Shown piece after piece: positions 35,332 to 44,582 of a stretch of DNA of 64,000 bases. A program made the position numbers and the translations under genes. The DNA comes from an uncultured Lachnospira sp. (lineage in GTDB: Bacteria > Bacillota > Clostridia > Lachnospirales > Lachnospiraceae): the NCBI GenBank assembly GCA_934359185.1, contig CAKRLE010000004.1, positions 173,626-237,625 of the forward strand. Direction: 5' to 3'. The notes under the pieces are model-generated. The model was not told the origin of the DNA. It saw only the letters and a list, made by a program, of their open reading frames with translations, and did not search any database. How positions within the stretch are numbered: position 1 is the first letter of the stretch; each line of letters opens with the position of its first letter.

Positions 35332-36333
35332 TTATCTAACTATAATATAAACTGCATATATTGCGTAAAGCGCAACCATTGCTGCTCCTTCGATTCTTCC
35401 AATTCTCTTTTTTGTACCGGCAAATATCCACACGCACACTGTAAATACAATGAGAACACCTAAATCAATAATATTCTCTGTAATTATAGTGATTGGGCTG
35501 ATTGCTGAAGCAATACCAAGTACCATAAGTATGTTAAATACATTTGAGCCAATCGCATTACCAAGTGCCATATCGACTTCGTTCTTTCTGGCTGCAACGA
35601 TTGATGTTACAAGCTCTGGAAGTGATGTTCCTATTGAAACGATTGTAAGTCCGATAAGTGTCTGGCTCATTCCAAGATCACTTGCTATTCTTGATGCAGC
35701 ATCTACTGTCACATCTCCACCTATTGCAATCGCTGCAGCTCCACCAACAATAAAAAGAATACTGAGCGGCACTGAAACCAGCTTGATGTCTTCGTCTGAG
35801 CCGCCTTCAATCTCAACCTTCTTACCTTCCCTGCTCGCCTTCAATGCAATCTTTACCATATAAAAAATGTAGCCTGCAAAAGCGCCAATGAATATTACAC
35901 CGTCAAGATGTCCGAGCGTCATACCTGATTGGTCGCCAAATCCAGCAATTCCTAAAAACATTAAAAGACCTGCACAGATAAGTGACAGTGGAATATCCCT
36001 CTTTATTGTTTCTTTTGCCACATTTACTGATGCAATCATTGCACACACACCAATAACAACCATCAGATTAAATATATTAGATCCGACTACATTACTTACT
36101 GCAAGTTCATTATTGCCTGTAATCGAAGCTGATACACTGACAGCTGTCTCTGGAAGTGATGTTCCCATCGCAACAATTGTAAGTCCGATAATTATAGCCG
36201 GAACATGCAGTCTTTTTGCTACACTTGAACTTCCCTCCACGAAAAAGTCAGCGCCTTTAATAAGCAGCACAAAACCTATCACAAGAAATACGAGCACAAG
36301 TGCAAATGGGGCGTTGTTAATGAAATTATCCAT
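35332..36333 (-). CDS. CaCA-family sodium/calcium-type exchanger (YrbG/CaxA-like)
   Basis: Ten-helix cation exchanger of 333 residues with two alpha-repeats: GLTIVAMGTSLPETAVSVSA near residue 50 and GLTIVSIGTSLPELVTSIVA near 235, each with the GTSLPE ion-binding motif. A cytosolic loop lies around 165-185. The family exchanges Ca2+ or other cations for Na+, K+ or H+. AGGAGG lies six bases before ATG 36333. It is the first gene after the yybP-ykoY riboswitch, so Mn2+ may be a physiological substrate (inference). Confidence 0.92.
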   Translation of the reverse strand: MDNFINNAPFALVLVFLVIGFVLLIKGADFFVEGSSSVAKRLHVPAIIIGLTIVAMGTSLPETAVSVSASITGNNELAVSNVVGSNIFNLMVVIGVCAMIASVNVAKETIKRDIPLSLICAGLLMFLGIAGFGDQSGMTLGHLDGVIFIGAFAGYIFYMVKIALKASREGKKVEIEGGSDEDIKLVSVPLSILFIVGGAAAIAIGGDVTVDAASRIASDLGMSQTLIGLTIVSIGTSLPELVTSIVAARKNEVDMALGNAIGSNVFNILMVLGIASAISPITIITENIIDLGVLIVFTVCVWIFAGTKKRIGRIEGAAMVALYAIYAVYIIVR

Positions 36334-36406
36334 GTTTTCCTCCTTTTGTTCTCCATAACAGTGTTGTCAGACGAAACACCTGCTATTACAAATATATCCA
36401 GCAGAT

Positions 36407-36564
36407 AAAAAAAGACTCATGTATATCAATTCCAAGCCAATGCACAATGCATAAGCTGTTAATTGATATACATGAGTCTCATTATTTAAGATTTGCCAGA
36501 TTATACTCTATAATATAATCAGAATGTTGACAAATCACACTTCCGCGCTAACTACTCCCTCATG
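36407..36564 (-). promoter_or_regulatory. yybP-ykoY manganese riboswitch with intrinsic terminator
   Basis: On the minus strand CATGAGGGAGTAG (from 36564) contains the conserved GGAGTAG. Next come GATTTGTCAACATTCTG, a stem GATTATA/TATAATC, CAAATC closing on GATTTG, and AATGAGACTCATG, whose CTCATG (36471-36476) closes P1 with CATGAG. This is the yybP-ykoY aptamer layout. The P1 3' strand is also part of an 18-pair terminator (36461-36478 with 36414-36431) followed by seven Ts (36407-36413). Mn2+ binding should hold P1 closed, block the terminator and turn the operon on. Confidence 0.88.
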
Positions 36565-36585
36565 GAATATTAAATTACTTGATAA

Positions 36586-36614
36586 ATAATATCAAATATT
36601 GATGTGTATGTCAA
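36586..36614 (-). promoter_or_regulatory. Promoter of the riboswitch-caxA-gdt1 operon
   Basis: On the minus strand TTGACA (36609-36614) and TATTAT (36586-36591) are 17 bases apart. The start would be near 36579, about 15 bases before the aptamer's P1. The promoter begins only 21 bases from the stop of the upstream MetE-like gene. Confidence 0.85.
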
Positions 36615-36634
36615 CGAGTTATTAAAGTTTTCAA

Positions 36635-37750
36635 TTATCCCCAGACTTCTTCTGCTATTTCCTTAACAAGGCGGAGCTTTGCCCACTGTTCCTCTTCTGT
36701 AATCTTGTTACCAATTTCACAAGAAGCAAATCCACACTGAGGACTTAAACACAATCTGTCTAATGGAATATATTTGGCAGCTTCATGAATTCTTGCAATA
36801 ACCTTTTGCTTATCTTCAAGAACTGGTGACTTTGTTGTGATAAGACCAAGCACTACTTTCTTATCCTCTGAAACCTTTGCAAGTGGAGCAAATCCACCAG
36901 ATCTCTCATCATCATACTCTAGTAATAGCGCATCTACATTTTCTTTTGCAAATACATAGTCTGCCACAGAATCATATGGTCCGCTTGTAAAGAATGTTGA
37001 GTGATAATTGCCTCTGCATATATGAGAAGTAATAACCATATCATCAGGCTTTCCTTCAAGTGCAAGATTGTTCACTTCCAGAAGCTGTGACTTAACTTCA
37101 TCTAAATCAATTCCAAGTGACTTATACCTCTGTTTGGCAGCATCTCCAACGATAGCTCCCCATGTACAGTCGTCAAGCTGAAGATTGCGGCAGCCTGCAT
37201 CATAAAACTGCCTGATAACATCCTGATAAGCTTTGCCAATATCCTGAATCAATTCTTCATTATCTGCATAGAACTTCTTAGTGCTTTCATAGTTTGATGG
37301 AACAATCATCTGCTGAAATGTCTGTGCAGGCGCTGGAATTGTATACTTTGCAACAGTATTCTCATCCTCAAACTGCTTTAAAAACTTAAAATATTCAACA
37401 AATGGATGTGGCTTTGCCTTAATCTTTCCAACAAGATATGTATCATCGAGCAGAGCCAATTCTGCGTCAAATTTAACTCCATTTCCTGTATTTTCATGTG
37501 CTACGCCTTCAAATCCCCACATAAAATCAAGATGCCAGAAAGTTCTTCTGAACTCGCCATCTGTAATTACATGATATCCAAGTTCCTTCTGCTTCTCTAC
37601 TAACTTTGTAATCTCTTTGTTGACAATGCTGTCGTATTCTTCCTGTGTAATTTCTCCATTAAGATACTCTGCCTTAGCATCCTTTAAAGCCTGTGGTCTT
37701 AAAAAGCTTCCTACAAAATCATATCTGAAAGGTGTTTTTAATGTACTCAT
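36635..37750 (-). CDS. MetE-like cobalamin-independent methionine synthase domain protein (YxjG/YxjH type)
   Basis: Protein of 371 residues corresponding to the C-terminal catalytic barrel of MetE. It starts FRYDFVGSFLRP and has VITDGEFRR, LQLDDCTW, SHICRGNYHSTFF and LSPQCGFASCEIG, which supply the zinc His/Cys/Glu/Cys ligands. It lacks the N-terminal half of true MetE, as in Bacillus YxjG/YxjH. It should transfer a methyl group to a thiol such as homocysteine; the donor is unknown. The start at 37750 is preferred (GGAGG eight bases upstream). No SAM riboswitch was seen. Confidence 0.87.
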   Translation of the reverse strand: MSTLKTPFRYDFVGSFLRPQALKDAKAEYLNGEITQEEYDSIVNKEITKLVEKQKELGYHVITDGEFRRTFWHLDFMWGFEGVAHENTGNGVKFDAELALLDDTYLVGKIKAKPHPFVEYFKFLKQFEDENTVAKYTIPAPAQTFQQMIVPSNYESTKKFYADNEELIQDIGKAYQDVIRQFYDAGCRNLQLDDCTWGAIVGDAAKQRYKSLGIDLDEVKSQLLEVNNLALEGKPDDMVITSHICRGNYHSTFFTSGPYDSVADYVFAKENVDALLLEYDDERSGGFAPLAKVSEDKKVVLGLITTKSPVLEDKQKVIARIHEAAKYIPLDRLCLSPQCGFASCEIGNKITEEEQWAKLRLVKEIAEEVWG

Positions 37751-37866
37751 TCTCATATCCTCCGTCTTATTTTTAACTTGAGGATATTCTAACAATTAAT
37801 TACTCATTTGAAAAATACATTAAATCAGTCGTTCTCCATAGTTTCAAGCTATGGTATATTGTTATT

Positions 37867-39945
37867 TTACAGGTTAAACTTATTGATTGCATCCTTAAGT
37901 GTTGTTGCAATCTCGTCAAGCTCTTCTGTTGAAGTATTAAGAGTTCTCATCGTCTCTGTAACTTCAATAGCTGATGCTGTAACCTCTTCTGCAGCAGCTG
38001 CTGTATCTGTAGCGATATTAGCAACATCACCCATAGTCTTAACTACATTTTCACGACTCTTGTCCATCTGCTCATTAAGCTGTGCAATATTGTCCATACC
38101 TTCCTTAAGCGCATTAACTGAACCTGAAATATTATTGAACAATTCCTTCGCCGCATTAATTGACTTATTCTGATCGTCAATAATTGCATCACTCTCATCC
38201 ATTGTCTTTGATACAAGCTCAGATTTCTCTGTAATCTCACCAATTATCTGAATAATTTCATCTGTAGAAGCCTGTGACTGTTCTGCAAGCTTTCTAATCT
38301 CATCAGCTACAACTGAGAAGCCACGACCGCTCTCACCAGCTCTCGCTGCCTCAATACTTGCATTAAGTGAAAGAAGGTTCGTCTGCTCTGTTATCTGGGT
38401 AATCGCATCCGATATAAACTTAATCTTCTCAATACTCTCTATCATCTCTGCAACTACCTGCTTAGATATCTTAGAGTTATCTTTTGACTTCTCTCCCTTG
38501 CCAATAAGGTCTTCAACAATTCCAATACCTTTGTTGCTTAATTCCTGTGTCTCTGCTGACATATCATTAATATCATTAACATATGCCCTTGTCTCATGAA
38601 GCTTTGCTGCAAGTGATTCAACATCGTCTGTTGCCACTCTTGTGCTGTCAGCCTGTCCAGATGCTCCTTCTGCAACATTCTGGATAGCTTCTGTAACCTG
38701 GTTGACTGTCTGTGTAGTTGTATCACTAATCTTAGCAATCTTGTCAGACTCACTGATAAGAATGCCTGACTTTTCTTCAACTCCCTTAATAAGTGCAGAT
38801 ATATTATCAACCATGCTGTTATAATTATACTTCATAACACCAAATTCACTGCTGTTCTTCACTTTAATTCTTGTTGTAAGATCACCATTAGCCATGTTGT
38901 TAAGAGCTTCATTAATCTTCTTCATCTCTGATCTGATCATCACAGTAACGCCAACTGCAATTACAATACCTATTATAAGAGCTATAATTGCACTAAACAC
39001 TGTATTTCTCGCAATTGTACTTGTTGCAGCCTGTGTCTCTGATGAATCAATAAATCCAACAAGAGTCCACTCTGTAACGGCATCCTTAGATGCAACAACA
39101 TGAACATCCTGTCCATTTATCTTTTCATCAAATGAAAAGACTTTGTCGTACTGTTCAGATGATAAAGCAGATATAGTCTTCCAGCTTTCAAGTCCTGTAA
39201 CTGAATCTGTTACATATGTATTCTTATCATTATCAACAAGAATCTTACCATCTTTGTTGACAAGAATTACGAAACCTGTGTTAAGAAGTCCGATATTCTG
39301 TACATAATCCTCAACCTCTGAGAAATCAATATCAAGACCTACAGTACCATAATTCTCCTTATTAGTATATTTGATTTCCTGTGAAACTGTGAAAATCTTC
39401 TTACCTGTTATCTTATCTGTGTATGGATCAGAAAATGCTGAATAAATAGTGTTTCTTGCATTCATTCCCATGCAGTTCTTATACCATACTTCATTAGTGT
39501 CATTAACACCTGATGTAATGATATCACCCTTATTAGAAGATTTACCAGTCTCTGCGCTGTATTCAGCCCATCCTGTTATCTTCTTGCCAGTTACAGTTGT
39601 AAAGAAACCTCTCTCGGCTCCATTAGTAACCTTAACTGAGGCAATAAGCGAATCCTTAACTGCTTTGGCATTATCATCAAAATCTCCCTGATCCTCAAGG
39701 TGTTTAACCTCGTTCTTACGAGTAATAAGATCAACTGGCTGTGCCAAAGTCTTAAGATATGTAGTAAAGCCGCTCTGTGCTGTCTGAAGAGTCTGCTCAC
39801 TTGTAACTTCCATAGTGCTGTTAAGCGAATCCTTAGTTGTACTAATTCCACTGATTGATGTAAGCAATATTGGAATAATTATTGCAATCAGAAAGAATAC
39901 AACAAGCTGAAAGCCAATACTCTGGTGTAATTTAGTCTTTTTCAT
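37867..39945 (-). CDS. Methyl-accepting chemotaxis protein with dCache sensor
   Basis: Chemoreceptor of 692 residues. TM1 is at about 12-35, followed by an extracellular dCache-type ligand domain (to about 315, [38 protein letters not shown]). TM2 is [18 protein letters not shown], then HAMP, then a long signalling helix pair. The hairpin tip has [20 protein letters not shown] and [18 protein letters not shown]. The ligand is probably an amino acid or small organic compound (inference from the domain). There is no C-terminal CheR pentapeptide. Start 39945 is chosen with AGGAAGG about ten bases upstream; ATG 39954 is possible. Confidence 0.92.
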   Translation of the reverse strand: MKKTKLHQSIGFQLVVFFLIAIIIPILLTSISGISTTKDSLNSTMEVTSEQTLQTAQSGFTTYLKTLAQPVDLITRKNEVKHLEDQGDFDDNAKAVKDSLIASVKVTNGAERGFFTTVTGKKITGWAEYSAETGKSSNKGDIITSGVNDTNEVWYKNCMGMNARNTIYSAFSDPYTDKITGKKIFTVSQEIKYTNKENYGTVGLDIDFSEVEDYVQNIGLLNTGFVILVNKDGKILVDNDKNTYVTDSVTGLESWKTISALSSEQYDKVFSFDEKINGQDVHVVASKDAVTEWTLVGFIDSSETQAATSTIARNTVFSAIIALIIGIVIAVGVTVMIRSEMKKINEALNNMANGDLTTRIKVKNSSEFGVMKYNYNSMVDNISALIKGVEEKSGILISESDKIAKISDTTTQTVNQVTEAIQNVAEGASGQADSTRVATDDVESLAAKLHETRAYVNDINDMSAETQELSNKGIGIVEDLIGKGEKSKDNSKISKQVVAEMIESIEKIKFISDAITQITEQTNLLSLNASIEAARAGESGRGFSVVADEIRKLAEQSQASTDEIIQIIGEITEKSELVSKTMDESDAIIDDQNKSINAAKELFNNISGSVNALKEGMDNIAQLNEQMDKSRENVVKTMGDVANIATDTAAAAEEVTASAIEVTETMRTLNTSTEELDEIATTLKDAINKFNL

Positions 39946-40035
39946 ATCTCCCATCCCTTCCTATTAATATGTGTTTATTTCTTTACAGCAAAATAATATC
40001 ATATCAAAAGGATTAAGTAAATGCAAGAACTAAAT

Positions 40036-40317
40036 CTAACCCACATTTTCTACAAGAATTTCTTCAAGCGCTGTATGGCTGCTTGAATGGCATCTTATTA
40101 CATTGGCATTGCACTTCTGCGCTTCCTCAAGTGCAGTCTTTACCATCTTGTGGCATACTGTATTCGTAAATAATATAACAAGGTCAGGACTACCTATCTG
40201 TTCTCTCAGGTTTCCTTTCATTCTTGTGAATACCTTTGCCTTACAATTATGTTTTTTACATATCTGGATATAGTTACGTTCTGATTTTTCGTTACCACCT
40301 ATTATACATATTGACAT
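40036..40317 (-). CDS. DUF2325 domain protein
   Basis: Protein of 93 residues with a Rossmann-like start SICIIGGNEKSERNY, a middle SPDLVILFTNTVCHKMV, and the conserved end NVIRCHSSSHTALEEIL. DUF2325 proteins are small, have conserved Cys/Ser, and are common in Clostridia; their function is unknown. ATG 40317 is chosen because AAGGAG lies 11 bases upstream; an in-frame GTG is too close to it. A 16-base palindrome lies in its leader or promoter and recurs before the flavodoxin locus, suggesting metal or redox control. Confidence 0.8.
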   Translation of the reverse strand: MSICIIGGNEKSERNYIQICKKHNCKAKVFTRMKGNLREQIGSPDLVILFTNTVCHKMVKTALEEAQKCNANVIRCHSSSHTALEEILVENVG

Positions 40318-40340
40318 ATGATTACACACTCCTTACTTTT

Positions 40341-40356
40341 GTTAGTTATAACTAAC
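40341..40356. promoter_or_regulatory. Perfect palindrome GTTAGTTATAACTAAC before DUF2325
   Basis: The 16-base palindrome lies 24 bases upstream of the DUF2325 start and just downstream of a minus-strand TATAAT-like box, a typical repressor position. Near-identical sites with the same GTTAGT and ACTAAC arms occur at 63540-63555 and, with one changed base, at 59180-59195. The form resembles DtxR/IdeR-type sites. Confidence 0.6.
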
Positions 40357-40393
40357 TACATGATTATATTATAACAGAGTGTTAATCTCGTCA

Positions 40394-40429
40394 ATGAGCT
40401 TATTGATTCAGCGTTATCAATAAGCTCAT
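40394..40429 (-). terminator. Hairpin directly after the SGNH hydrolase stop
   Basis: A 14-base perfect inverted repeat ATGAGCTTATTGAT (40394-40407) with its complement at 40416-40429. It follows the stop by two bases. The T-tract is poor, so it may stabilise the 3' end rather than terminate. Confidence 0.6.
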
Positions 40430-40431
40430 AA

Positions 40432-41820
40432 TTATTCCCAATATCCTAACTGTATGCCTTTAAGATAGATTGCCTTTGCCTTTGTATAGTATCCATATGA
40501 GTTAAAATGTGTCCAGTCGGCACGAAGCTTCTTTGAAATCATTCCATTTTGAAATCCTCTTAAATCACGCTTAGTTGTAAGAAGACCTGTGTCTCTTAAC
40601 CCATTGGTAATCATATATTTCCTTGTATTAAGAAAATGTTCTCCATATGCCTCCTGTAATGCGGTTTCCCAGTATGTATCATTAAGCCCTATCTTATTGC
40701 CATCACTGTCACGCATTCCCTGGTTGGCATCTTCTGAATCACCTGGATCATCTGTGTCGCCTATTATTATATAGTATGGATTATCAAATCTCTCTATTAT
40801 AGAATCATATTGTGCAATAAGCTCTGAATATTCTCCATGCCATCCACCATTGCTTCCCATCTCAATAATGAGAATGTCATTTCTATGGTCTGCTGCTGCT
40901 TTAGGTGTAACAAGTGTTCCTGCCGGAATAACTATGCATACATCCCCATCATACTCAAACTCCTCATTGTATCCGACACCATATTCCTCCATCGCCATAC
41001 TGGCTGTAAGCTCATCCCTCTGAATCTCTGCAGTCTCATCTTCCCCGCTTTCTTCATAAAATGTGTAATAAGCTGCATCTCCCTCGTCATCGTACCTTAT
41101 AAGACGCAAATCCACAATACTATAAGCCTGCTCTTCATCATCAAATAATGAGCCACCAAGTGTATACATCTGTCCATTAATATATACAACTCCATAGTAA
41201 TCATCATAAAAATTACCATAGCCGCCATAATTCTGTACATACTCTGGTTCTCCATCTCCGTTAACTACTTTGACATCTGCGCCGTGTCTGTAGCCAACCA
41301 CAACATCACGGTCTGTATACATCTTAATTCCACCTGCCCGGATGGAAATCTCTTCTGAATTCTCACCAGACACACCATAATTATACGTCCTGATTCCAGT
41401 AAAATACTCTAATGCCTGAGGATATGTCCAATATGATATATCCTTAGACTCTCCATCAAGCTCAATTACTGCATAAGATGCACCAATACCCTCAGTCATG
41501 CTGTCACCCCAGCACACGATATTTCTCTTAACTCCATCATATGGAACAACTTCACTCGTAAGAGTCCTTCCTGGAAATGTAAAATCAAATTTTGATGGTT
41601 CGGTAACATTCTCATACAAATCTGCATCAGAATCATCCTCTGCCTCCGTATTACCGTTATAAAACGCATCAAGTTCCTCATCCGATACCGCAGAATTATC
41701 CTGTAATGCTTTGCTCTTTGATACATTTTTATATATGAATACACCACTTAATCCAACAATCATAATTACAATAATACATAAAAGTGAAGCTGTTACTCTT
41801 ATTTGTTCACGTCTTTTCAA
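40432..41820 (-). CDS. Membrane-anchored SGNH/GDSL hydrolase
   Basis: Extracytoplasmic protein of 462 residues. An N-terminal anchor (residues 11-32, LCIIVIMIVGLSGVFIYKNV) is followed by an acidic, low-complexity linker. The hydrolase domain starts with NIVCWGDSMTEGIGASYA (block I Ser) near residue 103. ILIIEMGSNGGWHGEYSE serves as a block III Asn region, and the catalytic Asp-His is probably ADWTHFNSYGY near the C-terminus. It may deacetylate cell-wall or pectic polymers (inference). The gene is monocistronic and divergent from a MocR regulator. Confidence 0.78.
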   Translation of the reverse strand: MKRREQIRVTASLLCIIVIMIVGLSGVFIYKNVSKSKALQDNSAVSDEELDAFYNGNTEAEDDSDADLYENVTEPSKFDFTFPGRTLTSEVVPYDGVKRNIVCWGDSMTEGIGASYAVIELDGESKDISYWTYPQALEYFTGIRTYNYGVSGENSEEISIRAGGIKMYTDRDVVVGYRHGADVKVVNGDGEPEYVQNYGGYGNFYDDYYGVVYINGQMYTLGGSLFDDEEQAYSIVDLRLIRYDDEGDAAYYTFYEESGEDETAEIQRDELTASMAMEEYGVGYNEEFEYDGDVCIVIPAGTLVTPKAAADHRNDILIIEMGSNGGWHGEYSELIAQYDSIIERFDNPYYIIIGDTDDPGDSEDANQGMRDSDGNKIGLNDTYWETALQEAYGEHFLNTRKYMITNGLRDTGLLTTKRDLRGFQNGMISKKLRADWTHFNSYGYYTKAKAIYLKGIQLGYWE

Positions 41821-42001
41821 ATCAATATCCCCTGTCTTCTAAAAGCACTACTACTACATGTAGTTATTTCTTATTATAATATACGTAATTTCTTTATACA
41901 AAGTTTTCGCCCATATTTCACATAAAATTCATAAAATTACACATTTTTAAAGATGTAATTTCTGCCACTTATGCAATAAAATATATTTTTCAAAATATTT
42001 T

Positions 42002-42030
42002 TTGACCTGTACAGTACATTTGTGATATAT
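42002..42030 (+). promoter_or_regulatory. Promoter of the MocR-type gene
   Basis: TTGACC (42002-42007), a 17-base spacer and ATATAT (42025-42030). The spacer contains the palindrome CTGTACAG overlapping its start, a possible regulator site. Confidence 0.5.
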
Positions 42031-42075
42031 ATAACTCATAGACATTCATTATTATATAAGGAAGATACGATTAAT

Positions 42076-43461
42076 ATGCTGACATATTCTATTACTGACA
42101 CTAATGGGTTAAGCCTTTATGAATATATATATCAATGTATACGTGATGACATTGTAGATGGCAAACTTTCTGCCAACGAAAAGCTCCCTTCTAAAAGGGC
42201 GTTTGCCAAAAATCACGGAATCAGTACTGTCACTGTTGAGAATGCTTATGGACAGCTTATGGCAGAAGGTTACATATATTCCATGCCCAAAAAAGGATTT
42301 TTTGTATCGGCAATAGAAAAGCAGATAAAAAAAGCTCCTTTCCAGCCTGTTACCTATGAATCACCAGAGGAAACACCATCAGAAGAATTTATCGATTTCA
42401 TATCAAGCAGGACTGCTACAGAAAGCTTTCCATTTGCCACATGGTCTAAAATCATGCGTCAGACATTGAGCGAACAGGAAGACAAGCTCTTATCAAAGCC
42501 GCCTGTTGGCGGTGTATGGCCGCTCCGTGAAGCTATTGCTAAACACCTGTATGATTTCAGGGGAATCAATGTATCACCGGACCAGATTATTATAGGTGCT
42601 GGAACAGAATACCTGTACGGACTCATCGTACAGCTTCTCGGACGTGATAAAATCTATGGACTGGAAAACCCATGCTCTAACAAGATCAGAAATATCTATC
42701 ATTCACTCGATGTTGAAACTGTATCCTTACAGATGGACGGAGAAGGTATTCTTCCTGCTCAGGATGCATTAAAAGAAACGGATGTTATACAGATATCACC
42801 TTCCCATCATTTCCCGACAGGTGTAGTTACATCTGTTGGCAGAAGATACAGTCTTCTTGGCTGGGCTAACGAATCCGATGACCGATATATAATTGAGGAT
42901 GATTTCGACAGCGAATTCAGGCTTCAGGGAAAACCTATTCCTTCACTGTTTTCAATAGATGCTTCTGAAAAGGTTATTTATTTCAACACATTTTCAAAAA
43001 CACTTGCATCGACGATCAGAATCAGTTATATGGTTCTTCCTGCACATTTACTGGAAAGATTCAAAAAAAAGCTGGGCTTCTACTCATGCACTGTATCTAA
43101 CTTTGAGCAATATACACTTGCTGCATTCATCAATGATGGATGTCTTGAAAGACATATCAACCGCATGAGAATCCAGTACAAGGCTATACGCGACCAGCTT
43201 ATAAGCCAGATACGCCAGAGCTGGCTGTCAGACTATGTGTCAATCAGCCAGGAGAATGCAGGATTACATTTCCTGCTTACCATAGGCACTGATATGTCAG
43301 ATGATCAGTTAAAGCAAAAAGCCTCTGACATGGGAATTGCTGTGTCATTCCTATCAGATTATTACGACAAAAATGAAAAACATGCCTACCTTAGTGATAA
43401 GCATGTTGCAATAGTTAATTATTCTGGTCTGGATAGTAATGGAATTGACTTAAAGTTATAA
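42076..43461 (+). CDS. MocR/PdxR-family regulator (GntR HTH fused to PLP aminotransferase fold)
   Basis: Protein of 461 residues. The N-terminal GntR winged helix has LPSKRAFAKNHGISTVTVENAYGQLMAEGYIYSMPKKGFFV. The fold-type-I aminotransferase domain has LYGLIVQLLG, the PLP contact DVIQISPSHHFPTG, YIIEDDFDSEFR and the PLP lysine in YFNTFSKTLASTIR. MocR proteins use PLP as effector and often control PLP salvage, GABA or amino-acid genes; no such target is adjacent. The start at 42076 (AAGGAAG upstream) is preferred to a more upstream in-frame ATG. The end lies two bases from the convergent esterase. Confidence 0.88.
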   Translation: MLTYSITDTNGLSLYEYIYQCIRDDIVDGKLSANEKLPSKRAFAKNHGISTVTVENAYGQLMAEGYIYSMPKKGFFVSAIEKQIKKAPFQPVTYESPEETPSEEFIDFISSRTATESFPFATWSKIMRQTLSEQEDKLLSKPPVGGVWPLREAIAKHLYDFRGINVSPDQIIIGAGTEYLYGLIVQLLGRDKIYGLENPCSNKIRNIYHSLDVETVSLQMDGEGILPAQDALKETDVIQISPSHHFPTGVVTSVGRRYSLLGWANESDDRYIIEDDFDSEFRLQGKPIPSLFSIDASEKVIYFNTFSKTLASTIRISYMVLPAHLLERFKKKLGFYSCTVSNFEQYTLAAFINDGCLERHINRMRIQYKAIRDQLISQIRQSWLSDYVSISQENAGLHFLLTIGTDMSDDQLKQKASDMGIAVSFLSDYYDKNEKHAYLSDKHVAIVNYSGLDSNGIDLKL

Positions 43462-43463
43462 TA

Positions 43464-44354
43464 CTAATATTTCTGTAGATATTCTGCTATCAGGTCTATA
43501 ACCTGTCCACTCTCTGGAAGAAATGGCTCAAATACGCTGAATGCATGTGTAAGGTTTTTATTGGCTTCAAAATCTACAAGCTCGTGTTCCTTACCTGCAT
43601 CAGCCAGCGCCTTTTCATAATCTGTTGTATATTTTCTCAAGTAATCATCATGGCTTGTCACCATCCAGACTGGCGACAGAGCATCTACAATCTCCTTGTT
43701 TTCTGGATTGACATATCTGCCAAATGGCGACTTTTTATAATGTTTTCCATATAAAAACTTAGGCAGGAACATTCCAATCTTATCAAACCTTGAAGTGTAG
43801 AACATTCCACTTATCAATCCAAGTGCGTTGATATGAAGATCTGATGGCGTAACACCCGCAGCCCTTGCAATTTTATCGTTATTCTGGATTGCATTGACAT
43901 ATGTTATGAGGCACGCACCCCCACTGTCTCCAACCATGTATACATGTGACATATCACCATTATCTGATATTATACGTTCCTTTATATAATCCATAGCCAT
44001 GAATACATCCTTAAACTGGTCATATATGGTACATTCCGGAATAAGCTGATATTCTATGCTGTATACAAGATATCCTTTGAGGCTTAACAATGCGCAGAAA
44101 TACTTGTTAAATTCCTTATTGCCAAGCAAAAGTCCACCTCCATGGACATTGATTATAACTGGCAATGTCTGTCCGTCTCTGTCCTGTGGTCTGAATATAT
44201 CAAGACGATGCGCCTTGCTGCCATCATCTGCATATGCAATATCTTTAGTATAATCAACTCCTGAAGGAAATGTGAATTTTCTGTCTCTCTCAACACATGA
44301 TTTCTCAAAATCACTGCGCTGCTTATAAAATTGTTTTGTTATAAAGCTACTCAT
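43464..44354 (-). CDS. Alpha/beta-hydrolase esterase (HSL/BD-FAE-like)
   Basis: Esterase of 296 residues. The oxyanion motif is NVHGGGLLLGNKEF, the nucleophile elbow VGDSGGACLITYVNA, the acid SHDDYLRKY, and the His NLTHAFSVF. This is the hormone-sensitive lipase or carbohydrate-esterase-like pattern. The substrate is unknown; acylated sugars are plausible in a plant-polysaccharide degrader. The start at 44354 has AAAGGGAC upstream. It is convergent with the MocR gene. Confidence 0.83.
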   Translation of the reverse strand: MSSFITKQFYKQRSDFEKSCVERDRKFTFPSGVDYTKDIAYADDGSKAHRLDIFRPQDRDGQTLPVIINVHGGGLLLGNKEFNKYFCALLSLKGYLVYSIEYQLIPECTIYDQFKDVFMAMDYIKERIISDNGDMSHVYMVGDSGGACLITYVNAIQNNDKIARAAGVTPSDLHINALGLISGMFYTSRFDKIGMFLPKFLYGKHYKKSPFGRYVNPENKEIVDALSPVWMVTSHDDYLRKYTTDYEKALADAGKEHELVDFEANKNLTHAFSVFEPFLPESGQVIDLIAEYLQKY

Positions 44355-44461
44355 TATGTCCCTTTCAATCAGCCCAAACGCTTGCAAATTCCATTTAATT
44401 ATCGTGTACATATTAGCATAAATTTGTGGGGAGGGGTAGAGTAAATATCATCTTCTGAGCA

Positions 44462-44507
44462 AAAAATATCAATGGTTTTAATTATATTTAAAACCATTGA
44501 TATTTTT
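44462..44507. terminator. Bidirectional terminator-like hairpin
   Basis: An 18-base perfect inverted repeat AAAAATATCAATGGTTTT (44462-44479) with its complement at 44490-44507. On the minus strand it closes the operon that ends at 44583. Confidence 0.8.
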
Positions 44508-44582
44508 GCCTGTGGATTTAATTATATTTTAATCCAAATTATGCATTTTATTCATCACCACTACGATAAATTATATACAAGC

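Noticed and set aside
37801-37866. Terminator CCATAG/CTATGG after the chemoreceptor gene
   Set aside because: The stem is only six pairs and no T-tract follows on the minus strand.
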